Source: Cokeromyces recurvatus (taxonomy: Eukaryota > Mucoromycota > Mucoromycetes > Mucorales > Mucoraceae). Taken from it: DNA of 64,000 bases. Under the pieces are notes generated by a model that saw nothing but the letters and a program-made list of their open reading frames with translations, made no database searches and had not been told where the DNA came from. The stretch spans positions 248,001 through 312,000 of the forward strand of contig NW_026251398.1 of the NCBI RefSeq assembly GCF_025118155.1, given 5' to 3'. The position numbers were made by a program, and so were the translations under genes. This document shows positions 26,998-38,295 of this stretch, piece by piece (position 1 is the first letter of the stretch; each line of letters starts with the position of its first letter).

Positions 26998-28505
26998 AAT
27001 ACAATACTGCTTTATACATAGGAAGAACATTTAAAATTCGGTAAATCATTTCCCAACATTGAAACCTTATTGAGTGATACTTGCATAATGTCTCCAGATC
27101 AACGTCCTAATATGGTCAAGATGTTTAGAAGCGCTCCAGCTATGGAAAGCTTACATGCTTTGATAACCGTTTTAAGTTCAGCATTTGAAGATTGTAAATT
27201 ATCATTGAGAACATATACACTTTATCTCCTTTTTCTAAACATATTTTCTCATTTTTTTTAGCTTTTCTTCATCTGATTCATTATTTCAAAACATATGAAA
27301 TTGATTTGGCTTTATGCGATCACTTTAACTCGGCCTGTGCAGAGGCATCTCACTTTTTGGGTATCCCTTATATTATTACTTCATCAACAGCCTTAGGTCC
27401 AGATACGGCCACTCCCTATATTAACAATGAATTTCACACCATTCGTCATCCTACTATACAAACAATGTCCTTCTGGGAACGTTTTGACAAAAGTATTATT
27501 AAACCCTTTGAGATCCCTCTTAAACTTTACAAAGTGTTGGCAACGCATAAAGAAAAATTACATACATTGGGTATCAGAGATCCACCCATGAATCCTGAAG
27601 ATCGTTGGAGATCAGCTGTAAAGCTTGTGAATAGTTGTTTTGGCTTTGAACCTGGACGGCCTATAGGCCCTCTTGTTGAGTTTATAGGTCCTATTCTGCA
27701 TACCAAGACTGCACCACTCACACAAGATCTTGTAGATTTTTTAGATTCACATAACCGCGTTGTTTATGTTGCCTTTGGTCAACATGCGATAGCTACTACC
27801 GAGGATCTCAATTTAATCATGAATGCATTACTAAACACTTATAAGAATGGTGATATTGATGGCATCATCTGGGCGACCCGTCATCTTAACTTCCCGCCTT
27901 ATTTTAAAATTTCTAATGTGACCTATGATCTCGGATCATTTTATGGGAATCATAGTGATATTTTATTTTTATCGTGGGCGCCTCAGCTTTCAATTTTAAA
28001 ACATGATGCAGTTAAAACATTTGTAACCCATGGTGGAGCAGGGTCACTCTATGAGGCCCTATATGCAGGCGTTCGTTTAATTATATACCCATTTTTTATT
28101 GATCAGCCTGGGGCAGCTTTAACAGCGCAACGCAATGGTCTTGGTCTTAAATTAGATAGTCGAGCAACACAACAGGAGGCGAATGATATCATAAAGCAAG
28201 TAGTCTCTGATGTGAATCATACCTTTCAAAAAAATGTAGACAAATTTAAAGCTTTAGTACAGATCAGAGCAAATAGAGGACCCCAAAGAGGGGCAGACGT
28301 GGTAGAGGAGGTCTTATTTATGGATGGGCAAATTAAATATAGATTTGATGTACGTGAAAGAATGTCATTTGTGAAGGTCTACAATATAGATGTCTATGCC
28401 TTTATGTGCATAGTAATTTATAGTATAGGAAGAACTATCATAGGATTATGCAAATTTTGTCAAAGGAAATATAGTTCCATTCATCACAAGAGTAAAATAT
28501 TGTAA
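26659..28505 (+). CDS. Membrane-bound UDP-glycosyltransferase (GT1 family)
   Basis: Transfers sugar from a UDP-sugar to a lipid or small-molecule acceptor. Exons 26659-26943, 27022-27193, 27262-28505; 1701 nt, 566 aa. The N-terminus has a signal sequence (CFLKLIVLLLLVCSWVVV), then the acceptor-binding half with 'FGGASHVNWVLTIL' (conserved His of GT1 enzymes) and 'DLALCDHFNSACAEAS'. The C-terminal half carries the UGT signature: WAPQLSILKH, FVTHGGAGSLYEAL, 'YPFFIDQPGAALTA'. A hydrophobic segment near residues 530-550 and a short basic tail give the ER-type UGT topology. Intron 1 contains a run of 42 A (26954-26995). The acceptor is unknown; sterol or sphingolipid glycosylation is possible but not shown. 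Confidence 0.88.
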
Positions 28506-28976
28506 AATGTTTCATTATATGATAAAATAAAATAAAATAAATAAATTATAAGTTTATACAAAGCTTTACACAGAATTTATTTAGTCTTATTTTGCAAAGA
28601 ATTGGGAGTTGAATATCTATACAGAATAGATATTATTCTGTCTAGTAGTGTATGTATACTATATACATGTGTACATTATGCTAGCAGTAGTATCTGTCTT
28701 TAGCTCCTTTGATGAATGTCAGCTAGTATTATAGATCAGACCCAAAGCTTATTTAATTCGTCTCTATTGCTATCATAATATGTATTTTAACCCTGTTCAT
28801 TATTTTCCCTTTTAATACATATATTTATATATGTATATAAATTAATAAATTATTAATAATAATAATAAACCATACAAAGACGTCTATTTGTTAAATTAGC
28901 CTTATATTAATATACCCTTCCTTTACTCAAAAACAGGATGAAACATTTTTAATTTATTAGTTCTGCATAAATTTAT
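28506..28976. other. Intergenic region between convergent genes
   Basis: AT-rich, no coding signal; 3' flanks of the UGT gene (+) and of RIB4 (-). Confidence 0.55.
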
Positions 28977-29654
28977 TTATAATGATTGATATTTTCTCAA
29001 ACCGGACTCAACAGCTGCAGCAGCCCATTCCTCTGCATGATGGAAACCATCTTCGGTAGTAGCTCTGGCAATTGCTTGTTCATCATTATAACAAGTTAAA
29101 ACGCCAAACATAATAGGGACACCTGTGTCTAATTGAACTCTCATGATGCCATGAGTAACTGCATCACAAATATATTCAAAATGTGCAGTACCGCCCTTGA
29201 TCACAATACCAATACATATGATAGCATCAAAAGGACCCGTTTTGCGATTACTCGTCTTTTTAGATAAAGCTGGAGAACCTAACAAGTCATCGGCAGTCTG
29301 TGACGCTTGTTGCTGGGATAGTTCGATGAGTTGTTTAGCTGCCATGGGTAATTCATAAGCACCAGAGACTGTATCCTATAATAATAAAGCAGGAGAAAGA
29401 AAAGAAAAGAAAAGAAAAGAAAAAACAAGGAGAGTTAGATTAAAGACATTAATGTGTCTTACCAATAAACTTACTGTATAAATGTTTTCAGGTTTGACAT
29501 TATACTTTTCAATTAAAGTTTCATAAACCTTGTTGTAAAGTTGATCAACAAGGGTGTAATTCCAACGTGTATGGACAATGGCAATGCGAAGAGCAGAACC
29601 ATCTAATTTGACCTTTGGGGCTGCAACACCTTTCTTAAATGTCTTATCGCTCAT
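28977..29654 (-). CDS. RIB4: 6,7-dimethyl-8-ribityllumazine synthase
   Basis: Catalyses the penultimate step of riboflavin synthesis, condensing 5-amino-6-ribitylaminouracil with 3,4-dihydroxybutanone phosphate. Two exons, 29475-29654 and 28977-29375; 579 nt, 192 aa. Visible conserved segments are '[11 protein letters not shown]' near the N-terminus, '[16 protein letters not shown]' at the exon junction, '[19 protein letters not shown]' and '[19 protein letters not shown]'. A 20-odd residue polar insert ([15 protein letters not shown] region) between beta strands is fungal-type. The start ATG at 29654 is the first in frame. VPS17 ends 105 bp upstream in the same orientation. Confidence 0.95.
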
Positions 29655-29759
29655 TTGTATATTATGAAGAAAAAATGTAATTTTATTATTTGTAAGCGCG
29701 GATATTTAAAACAAAAAAAAAAATAAAATTTTTGATGTTGTGTATATGTATCACATATT

Positions 29760-31327
29760 TCAACTTTTGATCATATTTTCAAGAACCAGCAATTTTTTCT
29801 TTTCTAGATAGAGCTGACTTTTTGCATATATCTTGATAGATTTTAAAAGATCTTGAGTACTATTCGGTTTGTAATAAGCTTCAATATCATTTTGCAAGTT
29901 TGTGTTAATTCTTTCAAAACGGATCTTGCAGTTATTCTCATTAATGCGAGCCTGAAATTATAATTGTTAATACCTATGTAAACTATATCGTAATGCTGCT
30001 CTTACATCCTCTAAAATGGCAATAGCTTCAGTGACCTGATCTCGATCAATATGGATGGACGACTTTAATCTTTCCATACTTCTTAAGCTTGATTCTGTGT
30101 ACTTTTGACTTGACAAATAAATTGATAAAGTATTTAGTCTTCTTTGCATTGCATTCTATTACGTAATAATTAAATTTTATACATATTCATTTACTTGATT
30201 ATTACCTGTGTAGATTCACAGTTTTTTATCTGATAAATTATTTCATCCTCTAGAGTGTCATTCATAGCCAATTCCTTTTATAATATTAGATTATATATGA
30301 TAAATACAAATATATATATATATGTGTGTATATATAGTTGATCTAAAGACTTACTTGAAATTTACTTAGGTCATATAATTGCTGATATCCTTTAGCAATT
30401 GATTTATACAATCTAGAATAATATCGTTACATTAGTATTGGGTTTTTTTTTTTTTTTTTTTTTGTTTATAAATATATCATACATAAATAAGTTTGAGCTT
30501 CTTTCTAATCCACCATAAGATACCCAAGCAGACGACAAATTCAAATAAGTTCGAGTCATACCTTTGAGTAGAATATGTAAATCCTCTTATTCATTATATA
30601 ATTGTTGTATCCATTACCTCTTTGTTCTTGTTCAACCTTATTCACCTGTGTCAATACTTGCTTTAAGTTATGATGAAGTAGGTTCAATTCTTTTAAGCAT
30701 TGTCTAAATTCAGGTCCCATATCACTTTCAGTAGCATGAATCATAACTTGACCACTTCTAGTTCTTGCCAAAAATGAAGATTTGACTGTGAGCATATTGG
30801 GTCTAAACTGTAATATAATTTTAATATGCATATTATATATCCTCCGCATTATCTGTGTAAACTTTACACTACCCCAACTTCACTTTCAACAAATTCACGT
30901 AAGCCTTCTGACATTTGAACTCTTTCATTCTGTGTAATTCTATTCAACCAAAGCTGAATTTTGTATTCTAATGCATTCTCATTACTTTGAGTAGTAGTTG
31001 ATTTTTGTTGCTCATTTTGGATGTATAGCCACCATTGTCTACTCAATAACTCACCTGTTCGCTTATCAAATCTAGCTAATGGACATGCAGGCAATGCAGG
31101 TATTAATACATCATCCAATGTACTAACAAAGTAATCATGGAGTTTTTCTAATTCACTGTAATACCTCGGAATACGACGATGTTTATATTTTATGCTGTTT
31201 GTCTAAACACATTTACATAAGTAAAAAACAAAATAAAAAACGACAATTTACGTGAGATTACTTGGACTTCAATCCAAAATACAGGATCTTTCCGTTTATA
31301 GTCAACATTAGTAATGTAAAGCTCCAT
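29760..31327 (-). CDS. VPS17: Sorting nexin with PX domain, VPS17-like retromer subunit
   Basis: VPS17 pairs with VPS5 as the SNX-BAR coat that tubulates endosomes for retromer recycling to the Golgi. Eight exons: 31262-31327, 30873-31202, 30618-30807, 30483-30561, 30355-30412, 30206-30274, 30006-30155, 29760-29951; 1134 nt, 377 aa. The PX domain runs from 'DPVFWIEVQTN' through 'RIPRYYSELEKLHDYF' and 'IPALPACPL' to 'LREFVESEVG'; the degenerate Arg/Tyr motif and the 'VPALP'-type Pro stretch resemble fungal VPS17. The remaining 220 residues are predicted helical, as expected of a BAR domain. At 377 aa it is shorter than ascomycete VPS17; N-terminal exons may be missing. SNX5/6-type is the alternative name. 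Confidence 0.7.
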
Positions 31328-31604
31328 TTGAGATGTCCTCTTTTTTTTTTTTTGTATACTTAATAGATAAAAAATGAAAATGAAACTAAAAATGAAAATG
31401 AAAATGGAACTAAAAATAAAAAATAAAAAACAAATTTTGAGGTCATTAGCACTCAGAAAAAAAAAAAAAAAAAAAACTACTATAGCCAACATAAGCCTTT
31501 TTTTTTTTTTTCTTTTATCAAAATACTTTCAAACAAGTAAACAAATGATTATTTAATAGTTTTTTTTTTCTTTTGTTTATTATAACTACTTTCTTCTTCT
31601 TCCA

Positions 31605-33454
31605 TTAAATTATTGTTTCTTGTTGAAAATCAACATCAAAATTTAATAATTGGAATGAAGTTTTATCAGGACTAAAAAATATAAAGTTAGTAAAACTACC
31701 ATAGAATATGCAGATATATGGTAATTACATACTTGTGAATAGCTACAACACATTTACTTTTATCAAAAGTGACCCACCAAACACCTTTTACATCTGTAAC
31801 TAAATCATACAAATACCTGCCCGTCTTTATATCCCAAACTTTTAAACCACCTTCTGAACCAGAAATCACTTTTTCATCATCATGCTTGAAACATGTAATG
31901 ACTCCTTCATGTCCAGCCAACACATGTTCACAAATCCCATTGTTAGGATTCCACACTCTTAATGTACAATCTGCAGCTGCACTCACTAAATAATTCTGTG
32001 TAAGACCCAAGAGACCAACCAAGATCGAGTGCCCATTCAACTTATGTAGACAATTACCTGTAGCCAAATCCCAAATAAAGACTGAGCTATCCATACTGCC
32101 ACTCATACACTGATTGCGTGGTGGATCGATTACAACTGAATAGACATTGCTTGTATGCCCTTCCATACGATGCATAAGGCGACCAACGGATAAATCCCAG
32201 ATGGCTACTGTATTATCGTAACTACCGCTTACTAATGTGTTGCCATAAGCAGCAATTGAGCGTACTGAATGTGTATGACCTACTAAAACATATTTGTGCC
32301 ATGGATTACTGACTGGATCTTCTTCACCTACGAATGGCTCTTCACCTCCATCAAACTCTTCGACATTAGGTAATCGCCAGACACGTATTGAGAAATCTCG
32401 AGAACCTGTAACAATTAATGGCTCCTGAGGCTCGATTCGTCCATTGACGTTGACGGGCATTATAATTTGCAGACATCGTACTGTCGATGTGTGTCCTTTA
32501 AATATGTGTGTACATCGCTTTTGATCAATATTCCAGACACGAACCGTTCTATCAATTGAGCCAGATACTAATGTATTACCGATATACTGTAAAGCCCAGA
32601 CACCTCCGTTATGTCCTCTCAACTGCGTCACTACTACCTGAGGCTCTTTAGCATCATATATATTGATCAAGGCATCCGTTGCGCCACTTATGATTTTATC
32701 ATTATCAAACTGTAAACATGTAACAATATTGTCCTTATGGCCATCAAACTCAATACGACGAAAGCGGCCTTTACGCCAATTCGATTTTAACGTGTATTGA
32801 CGTCGATATTGTTCACGATATAATCTATTATTCAACTGTATCTGAAATCCATCACGCATCAATAGACGATACCAGATGTTGATGTCTCCGTTAATAATGC
32901 GATGCCAAGTTTTAGAAACTAATGATGCACGTTGAAGTGAGCAGACATCAAGATAGCTAATAACATGTAGTTTAAGTTCATAAGGAAGACAAGCTAGAAA
33001 GTCACGTTTAAGGTGTGCGGCTATAGTCTGTTGAATGAGTTGAAGGGTCGATTTTGAAGAACGTTTAAGGAGCTCAAAGAGAGTAATGGACTGAATTGGA
33101 GTGGGTAGGAATTCGAATTGTTTAGCCAGAGTAGGCATAGTGTTTATTGGGGAATTAGTGTCATTAAAAAAAATGACTTGTTTTGAAGATGGATCCTATA
33201 TAATAGGTAATAAAAAAAAAAAGAAAAGAAAAGATTAAGGACATAATAAATAAATATTTATTTAAATATATTATTTTTGGTGTTAAGTTTACTTTTTGGT
33301 GCTTATAGGTGGAATGAATAGCTTTCAAAGAAGAGGGTATAGAGGCATTCGATAATGGGTATTCAGATATTTGAGAATTAGATGAAACTAAGCTTTTGTT
33401 TGAATTAATAGTGAGTTGTACAACATTTAGTTGTTCATTAGATGGCTCTTGCAT
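31605..33454 (-). CDS. F-box/WD40 ubiquitin-ligase adaptor, CDC4/Fbw7-like
   Basis: Substrate receptor of SCF ubiquitin ligases that targets phosphorylated cell-cycle regulators. Three exons: 33293-33454, 31733-33195, 31605-31671; 1692 nt, 563 aa. The first exon starts at the ATG at 33454 and splices in frame to a second exon. The next in-frame ATG (33138) also starts a plausible protein lacking 105 residues. The F-box is 'LACLPYELKLHVISYLDVCSL' region followed by 'ASLVSKTWHRII'. Seven to eight WD40 repeats follow, with 'LVSGSIDRTVRVWNI', 'VTGSRDFSIRVW', 'LVSGSYDNTVAIWDL', 'MSGSMDSSVFIWDL' and 'SAAADCTLRVWN'. The last exon adds about 20 residues. Order and spacing match CDC4/Pop1/Fbw7. Confidence 0.87.
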
Positions 33455-34364
33455 GTTCCAAGAGTAAAATAAAAAGAAACACTTTATGTATTTCTCATAT
33501 ACGTCATGCATAAAAATATTAATAATTCCCGCCCCTATTAACTCCTTTTTTTTATTGTTATTGTTATTTTTTATTTTTTAATATGTATACATGTATATAA
33601 TAACAACATATTATTTAATTGCTTGCATTTATCTTAATTCTACTTGAGAGAGAGAGAGAGGGATCTAAATGTTATGAATCTGAGAAAAACGCAAGTAACT
33701 TGGGATAGAACTAAGCATAGATTTGTATGTGTAGAATAGAATACATGATTTATAGGTTGTTAAGTCGATCTAGAAAAGTATATATTTTTAAAGAGCGATC
33801 ATATACAATGATATTATTGAATAGCTAAATAAAGAGAATTGTTACAGGTCAAATATCTTTAATTGATTAAATACTACAGTTTGACACTTTTTTGGTTATA
33901 TATTAGTAAGCCATTTAAAAAAAATAATAATAATGGCTAATTTGTTGTATATGATAGTCATATATTCTTGTATTCATTTTTGAATGCGCTAATACTGCTT
34001 AAGGTATGCTCACTGTAATCCTAAATTTGAGATATTAAGAATTTTTTTTTGTTCAAAGAAAGAATAAGGCTTACCAGAATACACTCTTTTAAAATACATA
34101 CATATTAGCATAAATATAATCATTAGTATTTGGTACACACACTATATGATTAATACTCTGTTGAAATACTAATCCTATCTTCCAAAGAAATAATTTAAGC
34201 TCAATGACTTGGGGTCATACCCTTACTTCCCCACTTTTGAAGATTGTAGTGGTAGTTTTATATATATATATATATATGTATACATATATATTAAAAATAA
34301 AGCGTTGCTTGGAAAGCTTAGCACTACATTTTCAGTCTTCACTTAGGTGTGTCAATAAATTGAC
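33455..34364. other. Intergenic region, start of the gene-poor part
   Basis: About 0.9 kb with no gene seen; it has a (GA)n run near 33648-33661 and TA-rich DNA near 34260-34285. It is the last stretch before the repeat-rich half of the window. Confidence 0.5.
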
Positions 34365-34634
34365 AAAAAGCTCTAATACAGCCAATCAGAGCTTGCAATT
34401 TTCTTAAAAAGTTATCGATAACCTTACCGATTAGCGATAACCTTACCGATGAATTGAAAAAGCTCTAATACAGCCAATCAGAGCTTGCAATTTTCTTAAA
34501 AAGTTATCGATAACCTTACCGATTAGCGATAACCTTACCGATGAATTGAAAAAGCTCTAATACAGCCAATCAGAGCTTGCAATTTTCTTAAAAAGTTATC
34601 GATAACCTTACCGATTAGCGATAACCTTACCGAT
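34365..34634. repeat. Three 92-bp tandem repeats
   Basis: Units at 34365-34456, 34457-34548 and 34549-34634 (last copy 6 bp short) are nearly identical. Each contains an inner doublet of CGATAACCTTACCGAT separated by TAG. The array ends 34 bp before the start codon of the next gene, so it lies in its promoter or 5' untranslated region. Confidence 0.93.
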
Positions 34635-34668
34635 TCGTTTTATTTCAGTCTTCTGTTCAAGCTCCACT

Positions 34669-35815
34669 ATGTCAGGTAAGTATTTTTTTTTTCTCTTTAT
34701 TTACAAGCAACTAAATTAACACTCCATTTTTGAAAGATCAAAATCTTTTACAATTCATAATTCCAGAAAAATATCGACCAGGAACAGATTTGATGTCGAA
34801 ATTAATATTGCAAGATAAAAGAGTGATGAATCTAGTATTGGAATCACTCATTGGTAAAGATGCCATTGATTGCTATGTTTCTAGCCCATGCGAATGGATT
34901 GATGGTCGCCATGCCGACATTTTGTATACTCCAATTTTACCAGCCTCAGAAGCCCTCCCACCTGTTATCATTGAAATTCAAAACGTTGTAGATAAGCCTT
35001 TTATTCGTCGTTTAATAAAATACTGCAGTCATGTTATTGACACATATCAAGTCGAACCTGTTGCTTTGACAATATGTGTAAATTCAGTAAGAAAAGAAGT
35101 AAAAAACAAACTTCAAGAAACAAACAAAGCAACATATATGAAGAAGCTTGCAAGCGACGATTGGGCGCAAGCTCATTATTTTATAAGCGAAGAGACAATT
35201 AGGTCTTCTCTTGAGGCACCATTATCCCCAATGGTTGCCTTAAGTTATGTTATGATTAAACAGCAAGTGTCTATAATTGGGTTGGAACACAGAAACGATC
35301 CAACTGTTCAAATGTTATATAGTATTGCTAAAGAAGTCCTCGACCATCAGATTCATAAAGAGGAAAAAATTATTGATGTATTGTTAAATGTCTGCCATAA
35401 CAATCGCGATCAATATAAACGAATTATAGAGGCTTTAGAAGAAGATTGCAGTGCAAAGCGGGCACGGTTATATGCTGATGATGGTTTACTGTATGCTGAA
35501 GCATGCATACGTAAATATAATCATCGAGGATCATGCTCCACGATGAGCGAACCATTGGATTTGCCAGAAGGAGTGACAAAAGAAGGCAGTAGCAGCAGCA
35601 GTAGCAGCCAAAATCCTTTGCGGGTAATAGAGCCTGATCGAAAGATGACGGATTTGGAGTGGGCAGGTGAGTTCATCAAACAATGCAAAGATGATAAAAT
35701 AAGGATGAACTGGCAAGTTTGCTTCGCCAAAGGACGAGAAGCTGGTTTTTTTGAAACCTATGCAAATGCTCAAAGTTTAAAGAGTACTTACAATGGTCAG
35801 AAATTGAAAAAATAA
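34669..35815 (+). CDS. PD-(D/E)XK nuclease-family (Rpn/putative transposase-like) protein
   Basis: Exon 1 is only 7 nt (34669-34675, ATG TCA G), exon 2 is 34737-35815; 1086 nt, 361 aa. The region 'GRHADILYTPIL' then 'PVIIEIQNVVDKPFIRRL' gives the D...E-x-Q arrangement of the PD-(D/E)XK family that includes bacterial Rpn recombination-promoting nucleases, and 'YCSHVIDTYQVEPVALTICV' is the usual continuation. The C-terminal part has a Ser run (residues about 285-300) and a basic helix. The protein is probably a DNA endonuclease or a protein domesticated from one; its role is unknown. It sits between a tandem repeat array and decayed LINE sequence. The frame is intact, unlike its mobile neighbours. 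Confidence 0.6.
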
Positions 35816-36199
35816 ACAATTTGATACCATATTATTATACTTTTTATATTGTGTTTCCGCTCTCAATTTGTCTACTATAAAAAAAATCCGTATAAATACT
35901 AAGGTGATTACAATGGTTCTTCATTGAAGCATTTAATAAATATATTGATTGAGTGGAATAAAATTTAGTATTTGTTCTTTAAGAAGGTTTTTATTGCTTA
36001 CATCACGTATGCATAGAATAATGACCTATCCAAAGCGGTGATCGTATGGTAAAATGAGAAATGGCATAACAGAAAGTATATAGAAGTGTTTTCAAAAAGA
36101 TTTCTGTTTTGTTTTGGTTGGAGTAATTTCATAATTTGTCTTGTTAATTGTTTTCTAGTCTTGCAAAGCTTTTTCTTTTTCCAGCTATCAATGTATGTA
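35816..36199. other. Spacer without recognised content
   Basis: AT-rich DNA, no gene seen; flank of the nuclease-like gene. Confidence 0.4.
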
Positions 36200-36665
36200 G
36201 ATCCTGTCAAAGGGAACCGCTTCAAATGTCATTCGGAAATGAGGTTTCCAGATGGCAGCAAGGGCAGTCAGTACGATAATAGTGGGGTTGACTGTTGGAG
36301 ATAACTTGCAATAGCCGATACGATTGTCAAAATCCAACACTGATAAACTTTCAATGAGGTTCTTGACGGTAATAGTAAGTCATAGAAATTCAAATATGAG
36401 TTCATGTCATATATGCTGTTTTGGAGGACACTGGAATAGCATGTGGTTGGGCGTTTCTTCAGTATTTGAATAATAGGAACAAATGGTAGAGATAGACTAT
36501 TTATTAAGCATGTGAGACAGTAGTGCATGACTTTGGATTTTTGCTTTAATCCGGTGATGGATTACATTGAAGGTCACATAGCTTAAGGAGAGGTTCCAGA
36601 AGTTAGCCCAGTTCATAGAATAGATCATAGCTAAATGAAACATTGTGTATGCTTTTATTCATTCT
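36200..36665 (-). pseudogene. Decayed LINE reverse transcriptase C-terminus
   Basis: One minus-strand frame reads through this stretch with three stops. It shows the tail architecture of fungal LINE reverse transcriptases: 'NWANFWNLSLSYV', then 'HHRIKAKIQSHALL', a zinc-finger-like C-x-Y-Y...E-x-x-x-H-x-L-x-x-C segment (CSYYSNTEETPNHMLFQC) and 'LTALAAIWKPHFRMTFE'. No catalytic part is present. This is an old 5'-truncated copy, different in sequence from the other LINEs in the window. Confidence 0.55.
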
Positions 36666-37129
36666 TGCTCCCTTTCTTCAAGGTTTAAGTATGACTTTGT
36701 ACCCAAAATCCTAAACATTAAATAAATATTTGGGGGGTATACATACGATTTGATTTATAAGATGAAATTTGAAAATACTTGATTAAATACGCAAAACTGA
36801 CAAATTGCAGTGTTAACACTTGCTATAAACCAGTTGACTGGCCTCACTGATACGCAATTTAATAATATATAAATAAGTTGTATGATAGATTAGCAAACGA
36901 TTTTTTTTTGTTATAAATGATTTCTTTTTCTTTTTTTTGAAAAAAAAACATTTTTTATTTTATATGCTGGTTTCTTCATCTGGTCTGTCATCTCCCCTCC
37001 CTTCAAGTTGTATTTGGTGCTGTAAACAGGACAATTTAAAAGTTGGGTGCTTTAAAAATACACGCACTGTAAAGTTTACATTTTACTCTGCGCCACAAGT
37101 TTGGGCAAGTGTAGAATATTCTATTGCTT
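36666..37129. other. Spacer without recognised content
   Basis: No supported gene. A 69-codon plus-strand frame at 36937-37146 may be an eroded upstream part of the following pseudogene, but I cannot align it to anything. Confidence 0.35.
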
Positions 37130-37730
37130 ACTTCATTATTGATTGAGTTCTATGACGGGGAGGCCGTATCAAACGCAACAAAGAGGATGCCAACGATGAC
37201 GGTCGATAAGGTAGATTATGGAAGGAGAATAGACCTGATTCTTGAAAGTAAAGATGAAGAACAGCAATATGAACTCGCAGCAAATGAGTTCAAATGAAGC
37301 AGTGCATCTAACGATGTTCTCAAATACCAGCAAAGCAATGACATTCGTATAAACGCATGCATTAAAAACGAAATTGACCTGCTCCTCAACAACAACAATA
37401 CACAAATCAACTACCTGGACTTTGACGGTAGACATGCTTATATTTTGCAGCTATTCAGCTTTGAAGGTTGCTTCGTTACGTTCAAGGTTGACTCGTTTAA
37501 AATCCCTAAAAACCTTATTGGTTTGAGTAATTTCCGCTCCTCTTTGATAAACCTCTACTTATGAAAGAGCACCATGATAAAAAACAGTCAAAGCATTCTT
37601 GGTGTCATCTCTAATGAAAACGCCGATTATGATTCGGTTGATATCACAAGTGAAATTCCCCCCGTTATGTGCATCCCCGCCCAGAAGGCGATAAGTAAAT
37701 CATGCTGAGGCGTATTCGTCCCCATCAAAG
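37130..37730 (+). pseudogene. Broken copy of an unnamed repeated protein family
   Basis: A plus-strand frame holds coherent protein sequence across about 190 codons but is cut by TGA at 37295-37297, TGA at 37562-37564 and TGA at 37706-37708. Readable blocks are 'VDYGRRIDLILESKDEE', 'YELAANEFK', 'YQQSNDIRINACI' and 'FDGRHAYILQLFSFEG'. I recall similar 'GRRIDL...NEWK...QQSKNIRIN' proteins occurring in many copies in mucoralean genomes, without known function. It is not one of the transposase families found next to it. Confidence 0.5.
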
Positions 37731-38076
37731 GGTTGTAAGAAAAAGCAAACAATAATATTTTATATGTAAAACATGATATATACGCAAATATTATTTAGTT
37801 ATTGTAAATAAATATGGAAAAGAACTACAATAAAAAAAACACCAGGTGTAAATCCAATAGTATAGCGAAATATCTTGATCAACTCTCTTTAAGGATTCGG
37901 GGGGCACCATCAACATCAATAGGCTTCTTTTTTTTAAAAAAAAAATTTGAAAATAATGACGGTCTGTTCTTAATAATTAATTGTGTGGGGTTTTATCTAA
38001 TTAGATAACAGAAAATTCAGTTAAATTTTATCTAACCAGATGTTTTTTTTTATTAATGTGGGAGTTGGTATTTTGA
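37731..38076. other. Spacer without recognised content
   Basis: AT-rich, no gene or repeat recognised. Confidence 0.4.
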
Positions 38077-38295
38077 CTAATTCTGCGTGACTGTAGGATC
38101 AGAAACAGTGTATGGCAATTGGAGAGCTGGATGCATATGACAACAGGTAGCAGCATGGAGTCGAGTTAGCATATCACGAGGGCGATAGACACACAGCTTT
38201 AAAAGACCAACAGGTAACCAACCCATACACCAACGAATTAGTCGACTCCGCTCAATATAAGACATCAGTAGCCAGAGAATAGGATCCACGACCAA
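38077..38295 (-). pseudogene. LINE ORF2 3'-end fragment
   Basis: This minus-strand frame (72 codons) aligns to the C-terminal region of the LINE ORF2 at about 59670-59870: 'DPILWLLMSYIERSRLIRW' here against 'DPILWLPMSNAERSRIVRW' there, then 'GWLPVG' and 'HMHPALQLP'. The rest of the element is absent, so this is a severely 5'-truncated copy or relic. Confidence 0.8.

Noticed and set aside
34365..34634. CRISPR-like array
   Set aside because: The units are contiguous 92-bp tandem repeats without unique spacers, in a eukaryotic genome.
35521..35773. Antisense frames over the nuclease-like gene
   Set aside because: They mirror the Ser-codon run and have no family resemblance.
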